Assembly: GCA_934504065.1 (NCBI GenBank)
Contig: CAKSVQ010000136.1
Coordinates: 1-5,923, forward strand
From: an uncultured Dysosmobacter sp.
GTDB taxonomy: Bacteria > Bacillota > Clostridia > Oscillospirales > Oscillospiraceae
Reading direction: 5' to 3'
DNA length: 5,923 nt
Shown here piece by piece: positions 4,880 to 5,923 of the stretch. Position numbers and translations under genes: made by a program. Below the pieces are notes generated by a model. The model saw only the letters and a list, made by a program, of their open reading frames with translations, was not told where the DNA came from and did not search any database. Every line of letters begins with the position of its first letter. Position 1 is the stretch's first letter.

Positions 4880-5818
4880 ATGGAAAATATGATGATCTCC
4901 ATCAACGCGGTTTTGCCGATGTTCCTCATCATCGCGCTGGGCTTCTGGATTGGCCAGAAGCACATGCTCTCTGCCGAAGCGCTGCGGCAGGCCAACGGCA
5001 TGTGCTTCAAGGTCTTCATGTCCGTGCTGATGTTTTATAACGTCTATACCTCTGACCCCGGCGGCTCCTTCAATCCCCGGCTGCTGGCCTTCTGTGTGGC
5101 GGGTCCGCTGGCGGAGTTTTTCCTCGCCTCGCTGCTGGTGCCGCGGGTCATCTCCGCCCCTCCGGTGCGGGGCGTGGTCATTCAGGCCCTGTTCCGCACC
5201 AACGTGGTGCTGCTGGGCATCCCTATTGTCTCCTCCCTCTTCGGGCCGGAGAGCGCCGGGCAGATGTCCGTGGTGCTGTCCTTCGTGGTGCCGCTGGTGA
5301 ACATTCTGGCCGTGGTGACGCTGGAAATGCACCGGGGCGGCACGCCGGACGCCAGAAAAATTCTCCGGGGCGCTGTCACCAACCCGCTGGTGCTGGGCTC
5401 GGCGGCAGGCATGGCCGCGCTGGTGCTGGGCATCCGCCTGCCCACCGCGCTGGAAAGCGCGGCCAAAAGCCTTGCCAACGCGGCAACGCCCCTTGCGCTG
5501 GTGCTGATGGGCGCAACGCTGGACCTCAAGCGCCTGAAAAGCTCTGTGCGGCTGCTGACGGTCTGCGTTGCGCTGCGGCTGGTGGTGCTGCCCGCGCTGG
5601 CGGTGGCGCTAGCCGTGGCACTGGGCTTCCGCGGCATTCAGCTGGGCGCGATTTTGCTGGTGTTCGCCGCTCCGGTGGCCGTCAACTCCTACACCATGGC
5701 CTTGCAGATGGACGGCGACGCCGACCTTGCCGGCGGCATCGTGCTGCTGACCACCGGACTTTCCTGCGTCACGCTGTTCCTATGGGTGTGGCTGCTGAAG
5801 TGCCTGGCTCTGTTTTAA
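4880..5818 (+). CDS. AEC family transporter (auxin efflux carrier type permease)
   Basis: A 312-aa hydrophobic membrane protein of usual length for the AEC family, with about ten predicted membrane segments in two halves. Family-like parts are the N-terminal INAVLPMFLIIALGFWIGQ, FRTNVVLLGIPIVSSLFGPE in the first half, TPLALVLMGATLDLKRLK in the linker to the second half, and FAAPVAVNSYTMALQMDGDADLAGGIV near the C-terminus. Bacterial members move small organic acids such as malate or malonate, or other metabolites, but the substrate cannot be read from sequence. AAAGGG (4865-4870) lies 9 nt before the ATG at 4880; two further ATGs (4889, 4892) could also serve. It is divergent from spoVAF and has its own promoter and a hairpin after its stop, so it is probably monocistronic. 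Confidence 0.9.
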   Translation: MENMMISINAVLPMFLIIALGFWIGQKHMLSAEALRQANGMCFKVFMSVLMFYNVYTSDPGGSFNPRLLAFCVAGPLAEFFLASLLVPRVISAPPVRGVVIQALFRTNVVLLGIPIVSSLFGPESAGQMSVVLSFVVPLVNILAVVTLEMHRGGTPDARKILRGAVTNPLVLGSAAGMAALVLGIRLPTALESAAKSLANAATPLALVLMGATLDLKRLKSSVRLLTVCVALRLVVLPALAVALAVALGFRGIQLGAILLVFAAPVAVNSYTMALQMDGDADLAGGIVLLTTGLSCVTLFLWVWLLKCLALF

Positions 5819-5828
5819 AAACGTCAAA

Positions 5829-5862
5829 AAGCGTTCCCGGGCCTCACGGTCCGGGAACGCTT
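5829..5862 (-). terminator. Long hairpin terminator, stronger on the minus strand
   Basis: AAGCGTTCCCGG and CCGGGAACGCTT form a 12-bp stem. It extends through GCC/GGT (one G-U) to a TCAC tetraloop, giving 15 pairs. On the minus strand it is followed by TTTTTGACGTTTTT, while the plus-strand tail is only TTCACTGTG. It probably ends a minus-strand gene entering from beyond 5923 and also helps end the AEC permease transcript. Confidence 0.75.
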
Positions 5863-5923
5863 CACTGTGTTGAAAAAGTCTCACAGAGTTCCGTCATCCG
5901 CAGACATGAAATTCCGTTTTTTC

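Noticed and set aside
4841..5637. Minus-strand frames opposite the AEC permease (4841-5332 and 5182-5637)
   Set aside because: His/Gln/Ser-rich shadow translations with no ribosome-binding site; the plus strand encodes a well-formed membrane protein.

Overview
The window looks like chromosomal DNA from a GC-rich, endospore-forming gut Clostridia, most plausibly Oscillospiraceae/Ruminococcaceae. Three things point there: a SpoVAF (GerA-family) gene behind a sigma-G-like promoter, a Crp/Fnr regulator and iron-sulfur proteins of a type common in anaerobic Firmicutes, and strong GGAGG ribosome-binding sites. The family placement is inference; no rRNA or species marker is present.

Left edge (1-332): an intergenic array of nested hairpins with a 212-bp period and about one and a half copies. 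Two 112-bp segments differ at one base. Next (333-650) is an AT-rich stretch unlike the rest of the window. It holds a textbook sigma-70-type promoter and ribosome-binding site pointing left, but the reading frame behind them stops after two codons, which looks like a small broken gene.

Centre (651-3302): a redox-type module. On the minus strand a Crp/Fnr-family regulator is followed, with no real gap, by a cysteine-rich FliB-like (flagellin lysine-N-methylase family) protein. Diverging from the regulator on the plus strand are a 237-aa iron-sulfur protein with N-terminal ferredoxin motifs and a 59-aa ferredoxin. The shared 105-bp intergenic region carries a dyad that could be the regulator's operator. 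A bidirectional terminator at 3310-3338 closes this block.

Right (3344-5818): spoVAF on the minus strand and a divergent AEC-family permease on the plus strand. Their promoters overlap: the sigma-G -35 box of spoVAF lies on the -35 region of the likely vegetative promoter of the permease. After the permease a long hairpin has its T-tract on the minus strand, so it probably ends a convergent gene lying beyond the window.

No CRISPR array, transposase, tRNA or defence system is visible. The most unusual items are the hairpin array, the broken gene behind an intact promoter, the iron-sulfur protein with a degenerate second cluster motif, and the overlapping sporulation/vegetative promoters.
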